Assembly: GCF_003014735.1 (NCBI RefSeq)
Contig: NZ_PYAX01000001.1
Coordinates: 372,001-436,000, forward strand
Length of the DNA stretch: 64,000 bases
Direction of reading: 5' to 3'
Source: Saccharothrix carnea
GTDB lineage: Bacteria > Actinomycetota > Actinomycetes > Mycobacteriales > Pseudonocardiaceae
Part shown: piece after piece, positions 37,047 to 46,618 of the stretch
How positions within the stretch are numbered: the first letter of the stretch is position 1
How the letters are laid out: each line of letters begins with the position of its first letter
Notes under the pieces: generated by a model
Databases searched by the model: none
Told to the model about the DNA's origin: nothing
Seen by the model: only the letters and a program-made list of their open reading frames with translations
Position numbers and translations under genes: made by a program

Positions 37047-37949
37047 CTATCTCAGCCGCGAACCCCGGAACCGCGACCTCACCCGCCTGCCCAGCAGCAG
37101 CACGGGCCACGCCGCCGCGAGGCCGACACCGGCCGGCAGCGCGTCCTGCCACGCGGGGGCGCCGATCGCCACGACCTGCGGGTTGTGGTCGCCGACACCC
37201 TGCCAGCGGGCCGGCGGCAGCACGATCGCCCGTGCCTTGCCCACCACGTTGTCCACCGGCACGAGACCGCCCTCGCGGCCGTCGCCCTGGCACCGCGAGT
37301 CGCACGAGTCGTTGCGGTTGTCACCCAGCACGAACAGGTAACCCTCGGGGATCTTCAGCTCGGCGAACGACTCCTGCACGGTGCTGCGGCCCGGCGCCCA
37401 GTACACGTACGGCTCGTCGAGCGGCTCGCCGTCGACCACGACCCGGTTGCGGTCGTCGCAGCACTGCACGGTCTGCCCGCCGACCGCGATGACCCGCTTG
37501 ACGAAGTCCTCTTCGTTCGGCGCGGGGAACCCCATCAGCGACCCGAGCCCCTGCAGCGCCCTGACCACCGGGTTCGTCGGCTCGGCCGTCACGAAGTCCT
37601 GGTTGATCCAGGTCTCGGGGCCGTGGAAGACGACCACGTCACCGGGCTCGGGCTCGCTGAAGTCGTAGGTCAGCTTGTCGACCAGCACCCGGTCGCCGAA
37701 GCAGCCGTCGGAGCAGCCGTGCAGCGTCTGCTCCATCGACTCGGACGGGATCATGTAGACCTTCGCCAGGAACGACTGGATCAACACGGCGAGCACCACC
37801 GCGACACCGATCAGGATCGGCAGCTCTTTCCAGAACGAGCCCTTGCGCTTGGCCTTCTTGCGCGCACGGGCACGCCACTGCTCGACCTTCTCCTCGTGCC
37901 CCGGGTCCCCCTCGTCGGAGGACCCGCGCGACGATGCGACGTCTACCAC
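37047..37949 (-). CDS. lepB: Type I signal peptidase, paralogue 1
   Basis: 300 aa. One N-terminal membrane helix (ILIGVAVVLAVLIQSFLA) is followed by the catalytic Ser in MIPSESMEQTLH and Lys in DFVKRVIAVGGQTV. Box E is LFVLGDNRNDS. A second hydrophobic stretch at the C-terminus (GVGLAAAWPVLLLGRR) may span the membrane. The exported domain has cysteines not found in E. coli LepB (HGCSDGC, QCCDDR, SCDSRC) which could form disulfides. It lies 16 bp downstream of a similar gene. Confidence 0.95.
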   Translation of the reverse strand: MVDVASSRGSSDEGDPGHEEKVEQWRARARKKAKRKGSFWKELPILIGVAVVLAVLIQSFLAKVYMIPSESMEQTLHGCSDGCFGDRVLVDKLTYDFSEPEPGDVVVFHGPETWINQDFVTAEPTNPVVRALQGLGSLMGFPAPNEEDFVKRVIAVGGQTVQCCDDRNRVVVDGEPLDEPYVYWAPGRSTVQESFAELKIPEGYLFVLGDNRNDSCDSRCQGDGREGGLVPVDNVVGKARAIVLPPARWQGVGDHNPQVVAIGAPAWQDALPAGVGLAAAWPVLLLGRRVRSRFRGSRLR

Positions 37950-37965
37950 CCGGTCAGCGTACCGA

Positions 37966-38868
37966 TCAGGGCTGTGAGGCCCTGGTCAACCGCTTGCGGA
38001 GCTTCCGGCCGAAGAACACCACCGGCCACGCCGCGGCCAGGCCGGCACCCGCCGGGATGGCGCCCTGCCACGCGGGCGCGCCCAGCGCGAGGGACTGCGG
38101 GTTGTGGTCGCCGATGCCCTGCCAGCGCGACGGCGGCAGCACGATGACCCGCGCCTTGCCGATGACGTTGTCCTCCGGCACGGTGCCCGCCACGCCGCCA
38201 CCGCCCTGCTTGCGGGAGTCGGTGGAGTTCGTGCGGTTGTCACCCATCACCCAGAGGTGGCCCTCGGGGACCTTGACCGGCTCGAACGGGTCGTGGTTCT
38301 CCGGTGACGTGCCGGGCTGCCAGTAGATGTACGGCTCGTCCAGCGGCTTGCCGTCGACCTTCACGCGGTGCTGGTCGTCGCAGCACTCGACGGTCTGCCC
38401 GCCGACCGCGATGACCCGCTTCACGAAGTCGCGCTCGTCCGGCGGCGCGAGCCCGACCAGCGAGGCGATCGACTGGATGCCCGCCACGATCGGGTTGTCC
38501 GAGCGGTTCGACGTGAAGTCGTTGTTGCCCCACGTCTCGGGGCCGCGGAAGACCACGACCTCACCCGGTTCGATCTCGGTGAAGTCGTAGACCAGCTTGT
38601 CGACCAGCACCCGGTCGTTGTTGCAGCCGGGACAGCCGTGGAGGGTCTCCTCCATCGACTGCGACGGGATCACGTACACCCGGGCGAGGAACGTCTGGAT
38701 CAGGATGGTGAGGACCAAGGCCGTCGCACCGAGCACGAGCAGCTCGCGCCAGAGCGGGGGCTTCTTCTTGTCCTTCTTCGACTTGCCGCCCGCAGCCGAG
38801 TCCGGAGTGGACTCGGCCGCGGGATCCTGACCGTCTTCGTCAGCGGAGCGGTGCACGGGATCTGCCAC
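37966..38868 (-). CDS. lepB: Type I signal peptidase, paralogue 2
   Basis: 300 aa, about the same layout as the downstream copy: membrane helix LVLGATALVLTILIQTFLA, Ser in VIPSQSMEETLHG, Lys in DFVKRVIAVGGQTV, and LWVMGDNRTNS. It shares the HGCPGC and ECCDDQ cysteine pairs but lacks the CDSRC motif. Its N-terminal cytoplasmic tail is charged (GGKSKKDKKKPPLWRE). A tandem gene duplication is the simplest origin; several lepB copies are common in sporulating actinomycetes, where they differ in use. Confidence 0.95.
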   Translation of the reverse strand: MADPVHRSADEDGQDPAAESTPDSAAGGKSKKDKKKPPLWRELLVLGATALVLTILIQTFLARVYVIPSQSMEETLHGCPGCNNDRVLVDKLVYDFTEIEPGEVVVFRGPETWGNNDFTSNRSDNPIVAGIQSIASLVGLAPPDERDFVKRVIAVGGQTVECCDDQHRVKVDGKPLDEPYIYWQPGTSPENHDPFEPVKVPEGHLWVMGDNRTNSTDSRKQGGGGVAGTVPEDNVIGKARVIVLPPSRWQGIGDHNPQSLALGAPAWQGAIPAGAGLAAAWPVVFFGRKLRKRLTRASQP

Positions 38869-38902
38869 GTGGGCAGGCTACTGGTTCCGCGTGTGTCCGG
38901 CG

Positions 38903-39262
38903 TCAGGAGGCCGGCTTGGCGTCGCGCTTCTCCTTGATCTTGGCGGCCTTGCCGCGCAGGTCGCGGAGGTAGTACAGCTTCGCCCGGCGGACATCGCCGC
39001 GGGAGGCGACCTCGATCTCGGCGATGTTCGGGGAGTGCACCGGGAAGGTGCGCTCGACGCCGACACCGAACGAGACCTTGCGGACGGTGAAGGTCTCGCG
39101 GATGCCGCCGTTCTGCCGGCGGATCACGACGCCCTGGAACACCTGGACCCGCTCGCGGGAGCCCTCGATGACGCGGACGTGGACCTTCAGCGTGTCGCCC
39201 GGCCGGAAGCTGGGGATGTCGGAGCGCAGCGACTGGGCGTCAAGAGCGTCCAGGGTGTTCAT
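38903..39262 (-). CDS. rplS: 50S ribosomal protein L19
   Basis: 119 aa. [35 protein letters not shown] and the C-terminal [22 protein letters not shown] are diagnostic. L19 sits at the 30S-50S interface. It is 169 bp beyond trmD and 34 bp before the signal peptidase genes, the order of mycobacteria (rplS then lepB). The gap to trmD has no clear hairpin. Confidence 0.97.
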   Translation of the reverse strand: MNTLDALDAQSLRSDIPSFRPGDTLKVHVRVIEGSRERVQVFQGVVIRRQNGGIRETFTVRKVSFGVGVERTFPVHSPNIAEIEVASRGDVRRAKLYYLRDLRGKAAKIKEKRDAKPAS

Positions 39263-39431
39263 CGGTGGTCCGTCCTCGTCCTCACGTGTATTGCGTACTC
39301 CCCCAGGGCGCGGCCGAACTCAAGTCACACACGCGCGGGGGCGGGCCTAGCGCACGCCGGATGAGTAGAACCGGGTGCAGCAACCTGTCCAGTGTGCCAG
39401 ACGAGGGGCGGCGGGACGAAATCGGCCCTGG

Positions 39432-40175
39432 CTACCGCTCCTGGTCGAGCGCCTCCAGCAGCTTGCGGTCGTGCTTGTCGAGCGCGCCCTCGGGCAGGGC
39501 GTCGAGCAGTTCGGGGCGGCGTTCGCGGGTGCGGCGCAGCGACTGGTCGCGCCGCCACCGGTCGATCGCCTTGTGGTTGCCCGAGCGCAGCACCTCCGGC
39601 ACGGCCAGTTCGCGCCACACCTCGGGCCGGGTGTAGCTGGGGCCTTCCAGCAGGCCGTCCGAGAACGAGTCCTCGGCGGCCGACTTCGGGTTGCCCAGCA
39701 CGCCGGGCAGCAGGCGGACGACGGCCTCGACCACCACCAGGACCGCCACCTCACCGCCGACCAGCACGTAGTCGCCGATGGAGACCTCGTCCACGCGCAT
39801 CCGGCGGGACGCGTCGTCGACCACCCGCTGGTCGATGCCCTCGTACCGGCCGCAGGCGAACACCAGGTGCTCCTCGGCGGCCAGGTCGTGCGCCATCCGC
39901 TGGGTGAACGGCCGACCGGCGGGCGTGGGCACGATCAGGCGGGTGGCCGGGGTGCACACCACGTCCAGCGCCTCACCCCACACCTGGGGCTTCATCACCA
40001 TGCCGGGACCACCGCCGTACGGGCTGTCGTCCACGGCCTTGTGCACGTCGTGCGTCCAGTCGCGCAGGTCGTGCACGCCGACGCTGATCAGGCCCTTGTC
40101 GATCGCCTTGCCCAGCAGGGCGGCGCGCAGCGGGTCCAGGTACTCCGGGAAGATCGTGACGACGTCAATCCGCAT
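39432..40175 (-). CDS. trmD: tRNA (guanine-N1)-methyltransferase
   Basis: 247 aa. It methylates G37 of tRNAs reading CNN codons and prevents frameshifting. The SPOUT knot signature is [12 protein letters not shown]-like [14 protein letters not shown] and [29 protein letters not shown] is the N-terminal SAM-side loop. ATG 40175 overlaps the end of rimM by 11 bp, implying coupled translation. Confidence 0.97.
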   Translation of the reverse strand: MRIDVVTIFPEYLDPLRAALLGKAIDKGLISVGVHDLRDWTHDVHKAVDDSPYGGGPGMVMKPQVWGEALDVVCTPATRLIVPTPAGRPFTQRMAHDLAAEEHLVFACGRYEGIDQRVVDDASRRMRVDEVSIGDYVLVGGEVAVLVVVEAVVRLLPGVLGNPKSAAEDSFSDGLLEGPSYTRPEVWRELAVPEVLRSGNHKAIDRWRRDQSLRRTRERRPELLDALPEGALDKHDRKLLEALDQER

Positions 40176-40683
40176 CGAGCAGGCCCTCGGGAGGGTCCAG
40201 CACGACGCGCTTGCCCGCGATGTCCACCGTGGGCACGATCTCGCGCACGAACGGCACCAGGGTCTCGTCGCCGTTGTCGCGCTTGACCACCAGCAGCTCA
40301 CCGCCCGGACCGTGCACGATCTCCAGCACGGTGCCGACCCGCGTGCCGTCCGCCAGTTCGGCGGTCAGCCCTTCGAGCTCGTGGTCGTAGAACTCGTCCG
40401 GGTCGCCGGTCGGCGGCAGGTCCTCGGTGCTGCCGAGCAGCAACGTGCCCCGCAGCGTCTCGGCGACGTCACGCGTCAGCACTTCCTCGAAACGCACCAG
40501 CAGCCGCCCGGAGTGGCTCCGGGCGGCTGCGACGGTGAGGTTGCGGGACGTGCCGTCGCGCAGCTTGGCGGTCAGCACCGAGCCCAGCGCGAACCGGGTA
40601 TCGGGTGAGTCGGTGCGCACGTCGACGGCCAACTCGCCGCTGATCCCGTGCGCCTTGGCCACTCGGCCGACGACGACGTCCAT
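40165..40683 (-). CDS. rimM: 16S rRNA processing protein RimM
   Basis: 172 aa. [30 protein letters not shown] is the RimM N-terminal domain and [15 protein letters not shown] the PRC-barrel start. It helps mature the 30S head with S19. It lies between khpA (8 bp gap) and trmD (overlap), the conserved rpsP-khpA-rimM-trmD order. Confidence 0.96.
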   Translation of the reverse strand: MDVVVGRVAKAHGISGELAVDVRTDSPDTRFALGSVLTAKLRDGTSRNLTVAAARSHSGRLLVRFEEVLTRDVAETLRGTLLLGSTEDLPPTGDPDEFYDHELEGLTAELADGTRVGTVLEIVHGPGGELLVVKRDNGDETLVPFVREIVPTVDIAGKRVVLDPPEGLLDAD

Positions 40684-40691
40684 GTGCGCGT

Positions 40692-40931
40692 TCAGCGGTC
40701 GGTGTCGACCACGTCGACGCGCACGCCACGACCACCGATGCCTGCCATCACGGTGCGCAGGGCGGTCGCGGTGCGACCGCTGCGGCCGATCACCTTGCCG
40801 AGGTCGTCCGGGTGGACGTGAACCTCGAGCGTGCGACCGCGCCGGGTCGTGACCAGGTTCACCCGGACGTCGTCCGGGTGGTCGACGATGCCCCGAACGA
40901 GGTGTTCGAGGGCGTCAGCCAACAAGCTCAC
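40692..40931 (-). CDS. khpA: KH-domain RNA-binding protein KhpA
   Basis: 79 aa, one KH domain. The signature [18 protein letters not shown] lies in the middle. KhpA with KhpB binds RNA and affects cell elongation in firmicutes; in actinobacteria the role is open. GTG 40931 overlaps the rpsP stop by four bases. Confidence 0.95.
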   Translation of the reverse strand: MSLLADALEHLVRGIVDHPDDVRVNLVTTRRGRTLEVHVHPDDLGKVIGRSGRTATALRTVMAGIGGRGVRVDVVDTDR

Positions 40932-41380
40932 GCCTCGTCCTTGGCAGCCTCGGGAGCGGCCTCGGCGTCAGCCTTCTTGGCGTCGTCCTTCTTGGCCGAC
41001 TTCTTCTTCGGGGTGGTCGCCTCGGTGGTCGGGGCGTCACCGGCGGCAGCCAGCGCGGCGGCGAACAGCTCCGCCTTGCTCGTCTTCGGCTCCTTGACCT
41101 TCAGCGTGCCCTCGGCGCCCGGGAGGCCCTTGAACTTCTGCCAGTCACCGGTGATCTCCAGCAGGCGCTGGACCGACTCGGTCGGCTGCGCGCCGACACC
41201 CAGCCAGTACTGCGCGCGGTCGCTGTCCACCGCGATGAACGACGGCTCTTCCTTCGGGTGGTACTTGCCGATCGTCTCGATGGCCTTGCCGTTGCGGCGG
41301 GTGCGGGCATCGGCGACGACGATCCGGTAGTACGGCTGACGGATCTTGCCAAGCCGCTGAAGCTTGATCTTGACGGCCAC
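40928..41380 (-). CDS. rpsP: 30S ribosomal protein S16
   Basis: 150 aa. [41 protein letters not shown] is the family start. After the core of about 85 residues comes a long Ala/Lys/Glu-rich tail ([20 protein letters not shown]) of about 60 residues, an actinobacterial extension. It begins the rpsP-khpA-rimM-trmD transcript. Confidence 0.97.
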   Translation of the reverse strand: MAVKIKLQRLGKIRQPYYRIVVADARTRRNGKAIETIGKYHPKEEPSFIAVDSDRAQYWLGVGAQPTESVQRLLEITGDWQKFKGLPGAEGTLKVKEPKTSKAELFAAALAAAGDAPTTEATTPKKKSAKKDDAKKADAEAAPEAAKDEA

Positions 41381-41533
41381 GGGTGTGGGTGCTCCTCGTG
41401 CTCTCGTGTGCTCAGGTGCGGGCAGTCCTCACCCGAGTGGGGCACGGGTGGTGAAAGCCCAGGTGTCTGGGGCGCCATGGCACGGTGAGAGGGACCGACC
41501 TCGGCGAACAACCAACCATTCTGCCAGACGGGT

Positions 41534-42301
41534 CTAGCGGACCACGAATCGGGCCACGGGGACACCCGCGTCCTCCAACGCCGCACGGACCTTCGTCGCG
41601 TGCTCGACCGCGCCCGGGGTGTCGCCGTGCAGGCAGATGGAGTCGACCTCCACCTTGATCACCGTGCCGTCCGCGGCGACCAGCTCACCGCGTTCGGCGA
41701 GCCGGAGCACTTGGGCGAGGACGGCGTCCGTGCTGGTCAGGACGGCGTCGGGCTGGGTGCGCGGCACGAGGGTGGCGTCCGGGGTGTACGCGCGGTCGGC
41801 GAACGCCTCCCGGACACCGCGCAGGCCCGCCCGTTCGGCGTGGTGCAGCAGGCGTGAGCCGGGCAGCCCGAGGACGGGCAGGTCGCCGAACGCCTTCACG
41901 CCGTCCACCACGGCCTGCGCCTGGCGGTCGTGGTGGACGGTGGCGTTGTAGAGCGCGCCGTGCGGCTTCACGTACTCCACCGAGGTCCCGGCCGCTCTGG
42001 CGCACGCGTCCAGCGCGCCGATCTGGTACAGCACCTCGTCGGCCAGCTCGGCCGGGTCCGCGTCGATGAACCGGCGGCCGAAGCCCGCGAGGTCGCGGTA
42101 GGAGACCTGGGCGCCGACCGCCACGCCGGCGGCGGCGGCCTGCCGGCACACCCGGCGCATGGTCGACGGGTCGCCCGCGTGGAAGCCGCAGGCCACGTTC
42201 GCACTGGTCACGATGCCGAGCAGGGCTTCGTCGTCACCCAGGCGCCAGATGCCGAAGCCCTCGCCGAGGTCGCTGTTGAGGTCCATCGCGCGGACGGTCA
42301 C
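41534..42301 (-). CDS. pxpA: LamB/YcsF-family 5-oxoprolinase subunit A
   Basis: 255 aa. [36 protein letters not shown], and VKPHGALYN match PxpA, which with PxpB and PxpC hydrolyses 5-oxoproline to glutamate. No pxpB or pxpC is present here, so its partners are elsewhere or the function is altered. The GTG at 42301 overlaps the stop of the CPBP gene (GTGA); ATG 42286 would skip five residues and is the more typical start of the family. Confidence 0.9.
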   Translation of the reverse strand: MTVRAMDLNSDLGEGFGIWRLGDDEALLGIVTSANVACGFHAGDPSTMRRVCRQAAAAGVAVGAQVSYRDLAGFGRRFIDADPAELADEVLYQIGALDACARAAGTSVEYVKPHGALYNATVHHDRQAQAVVDGVKAFGDLPVLGLPGSRLLHHAERAGLRGVREAFADRAYTPDATLVPRTQPDAVLTSTDAVLAQVLRLAERGELVAADGTVIKVEVDSICLHGDTPGAVEHATKVRAALEDAGVPVARFVVR

Positions 42302-43080
42302 GCGGGCATCACCCCGATCGAGACGAGCAGGAGGGTCAGGCCGGGCAGGAAGTTGTTGATGACGTGCGCCACCACGCTCGCGGTGAGCCTGCGGGTGATG
42401 AGGCGGGCGATGCCGATGGGCACCGCGATGACGATGAGCAACGACGTCCGCAGCGGTTCCAGGTGGCTGGCCGCGAAGATCAGCGTGGTGAGCACGAACG
42501 CCGCCCACCGGCTCCACCGCTGCCGCTCGATCGCGCCCCACAGCAGGCCGCGGTAGATGACCTCCTCGCACACCGGGCCGAGGAAGCACACGTAGAGGAA
42601 CATCACCACGGCGGCGGCGAGGGGCAGCCCCGCGCCGTCCACCAACTCGCTGATCGCGGAGGTGGCGTTCGTGTCGCCGACGACCTTCGACCAGACCACG
42701 GCGGCCGCGTAGGTGAGCACCAGGCCGAACACGCCCAGCTTGAGCCCGACCTTGACGTCCGCCCAGTCCCAGGCCAGCCGGAGGTCCTGGAACGGGCCGT
42801 TGCCGCGCACGTAGGTGATGGTCACGGCGACCGCCGCGGCCAGCACCGTCGGCACCATCGAGCCGATCAGCACGAAGCTCACCGAGGACCCGATGTCCGT
42901 GCCCGACGTGCGGGCCGCCGCGGTGATGAACACCGCACTGAGAATGAAAACCGCTTCCACCAGCAGGAACGCGCCGAAACCCCACCGCTGGCCCGCCTGC
43001 ACCACTTCCGGCCCCCGTCCGACCGCGCGGACGCTGGCGATCAGGCCTGGCGGTGGTTCATCCGGTCGTGTCACAGCCAT
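42298..43080 (-). CDS. CPBP-family intramembrane metalloprotease, paralogue 1
   Basis: 260 aa with about seven helices. The Abi/CAAX motifs are in order: [22 protein letters not shown], and HVINNFLPG. Such proteins cleave prenylated proteins in eukaryotes and mature or process peptides in bacteria; here the substrate is unknown. The neighbour at 43090 is a related protein, probably a tandem duplicate. It is translationally coupled to pxpA. Confidence 0.9.
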   Translation of the reverse strand: MAVTRPDEPPPGLIASVRAVGRGPEVVQAGQRWGFGAFLLVEAVFILSAVFITAAARTSGTDIGSSVSFVLIGSMVPTVLAAAVAVTITYVRGNGPFQDLRLAWDWADVKVGLKLGVFGLVLTYAAAVVWSKVVGDTNATSAISELVDGAGLPLAAAVVMFLYVCFLGPVCEEVIYRGLLWGAIERQRWSRWAAFVLTTLIFAASHLEPLRTSLLIVIAVPIGIARLITRRLTASVVAHVINNFLPGLTLLLVSIGVMPA

Positions 43081-43089
43081 CCACCCTAA

Positions 43090-43800
43090 TCAGCCGGTGT
43101 AGAGGTAGACGGCGGGCAGCAGGTTGTTCGTGGCGTGCGCCACCACGCTGGAGGCCACCCGGCCGGTGATCATGCGGGCCGCACCGATGGCGAGCCCTTG
43201 GGCGAACAGGCTCAGCACGCGCCAGCTCTCCTCGTGCAGGAACGCGAAGACGACGGCGGTGAGGGCCAGGATCACCAACCTCGGGATCTTGTAGTGCGCC
43301 AGCGCCTGCCACAGCGCGCCTCTGGTGAGGAGCTCCTCGGTCAGCGGCGCGCCGAGGAAGACGAACAGCGCCGCCGCGGCCAGCCAGATCGTGCGGCCGC
43401 CGGACAGCGCCTCGATCTCGTCCAGCGAACTGGACCGGTCCGGGTTGATGCGCAGCAGCAGGGCGCCGAGCAGCCAGGCGGCCAGCAGGGCCGCGCCACC
43501 GGCCGCCAGGCCCACCTTCAGGTCGCGGCGCGTGGGGATGAGGCCGAAATCGGAGTTCGGCCCGTTCCCCCGGTACCACGAGATGACGACGGGACCGAGG
43601 CCGAGCAGGACGTTGGGCAGGAAGACCAGCAGCAGGAGCGGGCCGAGGACCGGCGGGTCGGTGACGTCGACCTCGGCGAACCGGTCGGCCGTCGCGGCGG
43701 TGAAGGCGAGGATCGCGAGGTGGTAGCCGCCCAGGCCGGTGAAGAACGCCAGGAAACCCCAGTGCGCCCGGCCGGTGTCCTGGTCCTGCTGTTCCTCCAC
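43090..43800 (-). CDS. CPBP-family intramembrane metalloprotease, paralogue 2
   Basis: 236 aa. The motifs are TEELLTRGALWQAL, VFAFLHEESWRV and HATNNLLPA. Parts match the downstream paralogue (YRGNGPNSDFGL and DLKVGLAAGG against [13 protein letters not shown] and DVKVGLKLG), supporting tandem duplication followed by divergence. GTG start at 43800. It follows a hairpin-bearing gap after the amidohydrolase gene. Confidence 0.88.
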   Translation of the reverse strand: MEEQQDQDTGRAHWGFLAFFTGLGGYHLAILAFTAATADRFAEVDVTDPPVLGPLLLLVFLPNVLLGLGPVVISWYRGNGPNSDFGLIPTRRDLKVGLAAGGAALLAAWLLGALLLRINPDRSSSLDEIEALSGGRTIWLAAAALFVFLGAPLTEELLTRGALWQALAHYKIPRLVILALTAVVFAFLHEESWRVLSLFAQGLAIGAARMITGRVASSVVAHATNNLLPAVYLYTG

Positions 43801-43829
43801 TCGTCCGAACGTAGTGGTCCGGCGGGGCG

Positions 43830-43914
43830 GAGTGCTGCCCGAGGCCGTTCAAGATCACCCTGACGGCGGCAGCACTCACCACGGGTGGCGGAAGAACTCC
43901 TCGTCGCGCGGCAC
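43830..43914 (-). promoter_or_regulatory. Micro-ORF and long-loop hairpin upstream of the CPBP genes
   Basis: On the minus strand, GTG 43914 opens a 12-codon frame (VPRDEEFFRHPW) ending at TGA 43876-43878. The stop sits on the edge of a perfect 10 bp stem: GGCAGCACTC (43868-43877) with GAGTGCTGCC (43830-43839), with more pairing in the loop. It might be an amidohydrolase terminator, or a leader-peptide control element for the CPBP genes. Confidence 0.35.
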
Positions 43915-43942
43915 GTGCCCGGATTTCCTACCGCGGGGCAGG

Positions 43943-45019
43943 TCAGGCGTGGATCCGGCCGCGCAGCATGACCAGCTTCGGGTGGCGGAGGGCGTCGAGG
44001 TCGGCACGCGGGTCGGCGTCGTAGACCACGATGTCGGCCGCCGCGCCCTCGGTGAGCGACGGGAAGCCGAGCCACTCGCGGGCGGCCCAGGAGGCGGCGC
44101 CCAGGGCCTGGGTCGTGCTCAGGCCGACGCCGTGGAGGGCCTTGACCTCGTCCACGATCCGCCCGTGCTCGATGCCGCCGCCCGCGTCCGTGCCCGCGAA
44201 CACCGGCACGCCCGCTTCGACCGCCTTGGCGATGGTCGCGGTGTTGCGCGCGTACAGGTCGCGCATGTGGCCCTGGTAGGTCGGGTACTTGTCCGCGCCC
44301 GCCGCGATGGCCGGGAAGTTCTCGATGTTGATCAACGTCGGCACGAGCGCGGTCCGGTTCCGGGCCATCTGCTCGATCGTGGCGTCGGTCAGGCCGGTGC
44401 CGTGCTCGATGCAGTCGATGCCCGCGTTGAGCAGCGCGGGCAGGGCCTCCTCGCCGAAGACGTGCGCGGTGACCCTGGCCTTGTTCTCGTGCGCGACCTT
44501 GATCGCCTCGGTGAGCACGTCCTCGGTCCACAGCGGGGCGAGGTCGCCGGTCTCCCGGTCGATCCAGTCGCCGACCAGCTTCACCCAGCCGTCACCGGCG
44601 GCGACCTGCTCGGCCACCGCGGACGGCAGGTCGGCCGGGTCCTCGATCTCGACGCCCAGGTACTTGATGTACCGCTTGGGCCTGGCCAGGTGCCTGCCCG
44701 CGCGGATGATCCGGGGCAGGTCCAGCCGCTCCTGCAACGGGCGCGTGTCCAGCGGCGAGCCGCAGTCGCGGATGAGCAGCGTGCCGGTCCGCCGGTCGGC
44801 GAGGACCTGGTCGACCGCCTCGGGCAGGTCGACCGCGCCCTTGGCGCCCAGGCCGACGTGGCAGTGCGCGTCGACCAGGCCGGGCACCAGGTAGCCGCCG
44901 CTGCTCACGGTGGTCGCGCCGGGCACCGGCTTGGTGCGGATCCGCCCGTTGACCACCCAGACGTCCTGCGGGTCGCCGCCCTCGGGGAGGACCACGCCCC
45001 GCAGGTGCAGGCCGCTCAC
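43943..45019 (-). CDS. Amidohydrolase-superfamily metal-dependent hydrolase
   Basis: 358 aa. GLVDAHCHVGLGAKG carries the H-x-H metal pair, then HVFGEEALPALLNAGIDCIEHG (two more His), and VPVFAGTDAGGG the distal Asp. It resembles the imidazolonepropionase/prolidase-like branch and the Rv2915c type that also adjoins ffh in mycobacteria. The natural substrate is unknown. GTG 45019 overlaps the ffh stop by four bases, so it is coupled to ffh. Confidence 0.9.
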   Translation of the reverse strand: MSGLHLRGVVLPEGGDPQDVWVVNGRIRTKPVPGATTVSSGGYLVPGLVDAHCHVGLGAKGAVDLPEAVDQVLADRRTGTLLIRDCGSPLDTRPLQERLDLPRIIRAGRHLARPKRYIKYLGVEIEDPADLPSAVAEQVAAGDGWVKLVGDWIDRETGDLAPLWTEDVLTEAIKVAHENKARVTAHVFGEEALPALLNAGIDCIEHGTGLTDATIEQMARNRTALVPTLINIENFPAIAAGADKYPTYQGHMRDLYARNTATIAKAVEAGVPVFAGTDAGGGIEHGRIVDEVKALHGVGLSTTQALGAASWAAREWLGFPSLTEGAAADIVVYDADPRADLDALRHPKLVMLRGRIHA

Positions 45020-46563
45020 TTGTCGAACTTCAGCTTCGACGGGTCGAAGCCGGGTGGGAGCTGGTCGAAGCCGCCGAGCCCCGGCGGCAGCGCGGGGCCG
45101 CCGCCCTGGTTGGGCATGCCGGGCATCCCGGGTGGCAGCATGCCGGGCATGCCGGGGAACCCGCCGCGCACCTTCGGCGGCGTGGGGCCGCGGCCCTTGC
45201 CCTTCTTGCCCTTCTTCCCCTTGCCCTTGCGGTTGTTCTTGCCGCCGCCGCCCGGCAGGCCGAAGCGACCGGCCATCTGGCTCATCATCTTGCGGGCTTC
45301 GAAGAACCGGTTGACCAGGTCGTTCACATCGCTGACCCGGACGCCCGAGCCGTTGGCGATGCGCAGCCGGCGGGACGCGTTGATGATCTTCGGGTCGTCG
45401 CGCTCGGCCGGGGTCATGCCGCGGATGATCGCCTGCACCCGGTCCAGGTGCTTCTCGTCCAGGTTGGCCAGCTGGTCCTTCATCTGGCCCGCGCCGGGCA
45501 GCATGCCGAGCAGGTTCGCGATGGGGCCCATCTTGCGCAGGGCCAGCATCTGCTCCAGGAAGTCCTCCAGCGTGAGCTGGCCGGAGCCCATCTTGACCGC
45601 GGCGGCTTCCGCCTGGTCGGCGTCGAAGGCCTGTTCGGCCTGCTCGATGAGGGTGAGCATGTCGCCCATGCCCAGGATCCGGCTCGCCATCCGGTCCGGG
45701 TGGAAGACGTCGAAGTCCTCCAGCTTCTCGCCGTTCGAGGCGAACAGGATGGGCTGGCCGGTGACCTCGCGCACGCTCAGCGCGGCACCACCGCGGGCGT
45801 CGCCGTCGAGCTTGGTCAGCACCACGCCGGTGAAGCCGACGCCCTCGGAGAACGCGGTCGCGGTGTTCACCGCGTCCTGGCCGATCATCGCGTCGACCAC
45901 GAACAGCACCTCGTCGGGCTGCACGGCGGCGCGGATGTCGACGGCCTGGCGCATCATCTCCTCGTCCACGCCGAGGCGGCCCGCGGTGTCGACCACGACG
46001 ATGTCGTGCTGCGCCCGCTTGGCCTCCTCGATGCCCTTGCGGGCCACGTCGACCGGGTCGCCGACGCCGTTGCCGGGCTCGGGCGCGAACACCGGCACGC
46101 CCGCCCGCTCGCCGACCACCTGCAGCTGGGTCACCGCGTTGGGGCGCTGGAGGTCGCACGCCACCAGGATCGGGGTGTGGCCCTGGCCCTTGAGCCACTT
46201 GGCGAGCTTGCCCGCCAGGGTCGTCTTACCGGCACCCTGCAGACCCGCGAGCATGATCACGCTCGGCGGGTTCTTGGCCAGGTTGAGCCTGCGGGTCTCC
46301 CCACCGAGGATGCCGACGAGCTCCTCGTTGACGATCTTGACGACCTGCTGGGCCGGGTTCAGGGCCTGGCTGACCTCGGCGCCCTTGGCGCGCTCCTTGA
46401 CCTTCGCGATGAACGTGCGCACCACGGGCAGCGCGACGTCGGCCTCCAGCAGCGCGACCCGGATCTCGCGCGCGGTCGCGTCGATGTCGGCCTCGGACAG
46501 CCGCCCCTTGCCCCGCAGGTTCTGCAGGACCGAGGTGAGCCGGTCGGAAAGGGTGTTGAACAC
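45016..46563 (-). CDS. ffh: Signal recognition particle protein Ffh (SRP54)
   Basis: 515 aa. The N domain, then the GTPase: GLQGAGKTT, DTAGRLGVDEEM, TKLDGDARGG. The M domain is followed by a Gly/Lys/Met/Pro-rich tail (GMPGMLPPGMPGMPNQGGG) of about 90 residues, typical of actinobacteria. It binds 4.5S RNA and targets nascent membrane proteins to FtsY, whose gene is in this window at 60584. The start is at ATG 46563. Confidence 0.98.
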   Translation of the reverse strand: MFNTLSDRLTSVLQNLRGKGRLSEADIDATAREIRVALLEADVALPVVRTFIAKVKERAKGAEVSQALNPAQQVVKIVNEELVGILGGETRRLNLAKNPPSVIMLAGLQGAGKTTLAGKLAKWLKGQGHTPILVACDLQRPNAVTQLQVVGERAGVPVFAPEPGNGVGDPVDVARKGIEEAKRAQHDIVVVDTAGRLGVDEEMMRQAVDIRAAVQPDEVLFVVDAMIGQDAVNTATAFSEGVGFTGVVLTKLDGDARGGAALSVREVTGQPILFASNGEKLEDFDVFHPDRMASRILGMGDMLTLIEQAEQAFDADQAEAAAVKMGSGQLTLEDFLEQMLALRKMGPIANLLGMLPGAGQMKDQLANLDEKHLDRVQAIIRGMTPAERDDPKIINASRRLRIANGSGVRVSDVNDLVNRFFEARKMMSQMAGRFGLPGGGGKNNRKGKGKKGKKGKGRGPTPPKVRGGFPGMPGMLPPGMPGMPNQGGGPALPPGLGGFDQLPPGFDPSKLKFDK

Positions 46564-46618
46564 GATGCCGCCAGACCTCGCACGTCGTCGGTGGGTTCCT
46601 CGTACTCAGGGTAGCCGT

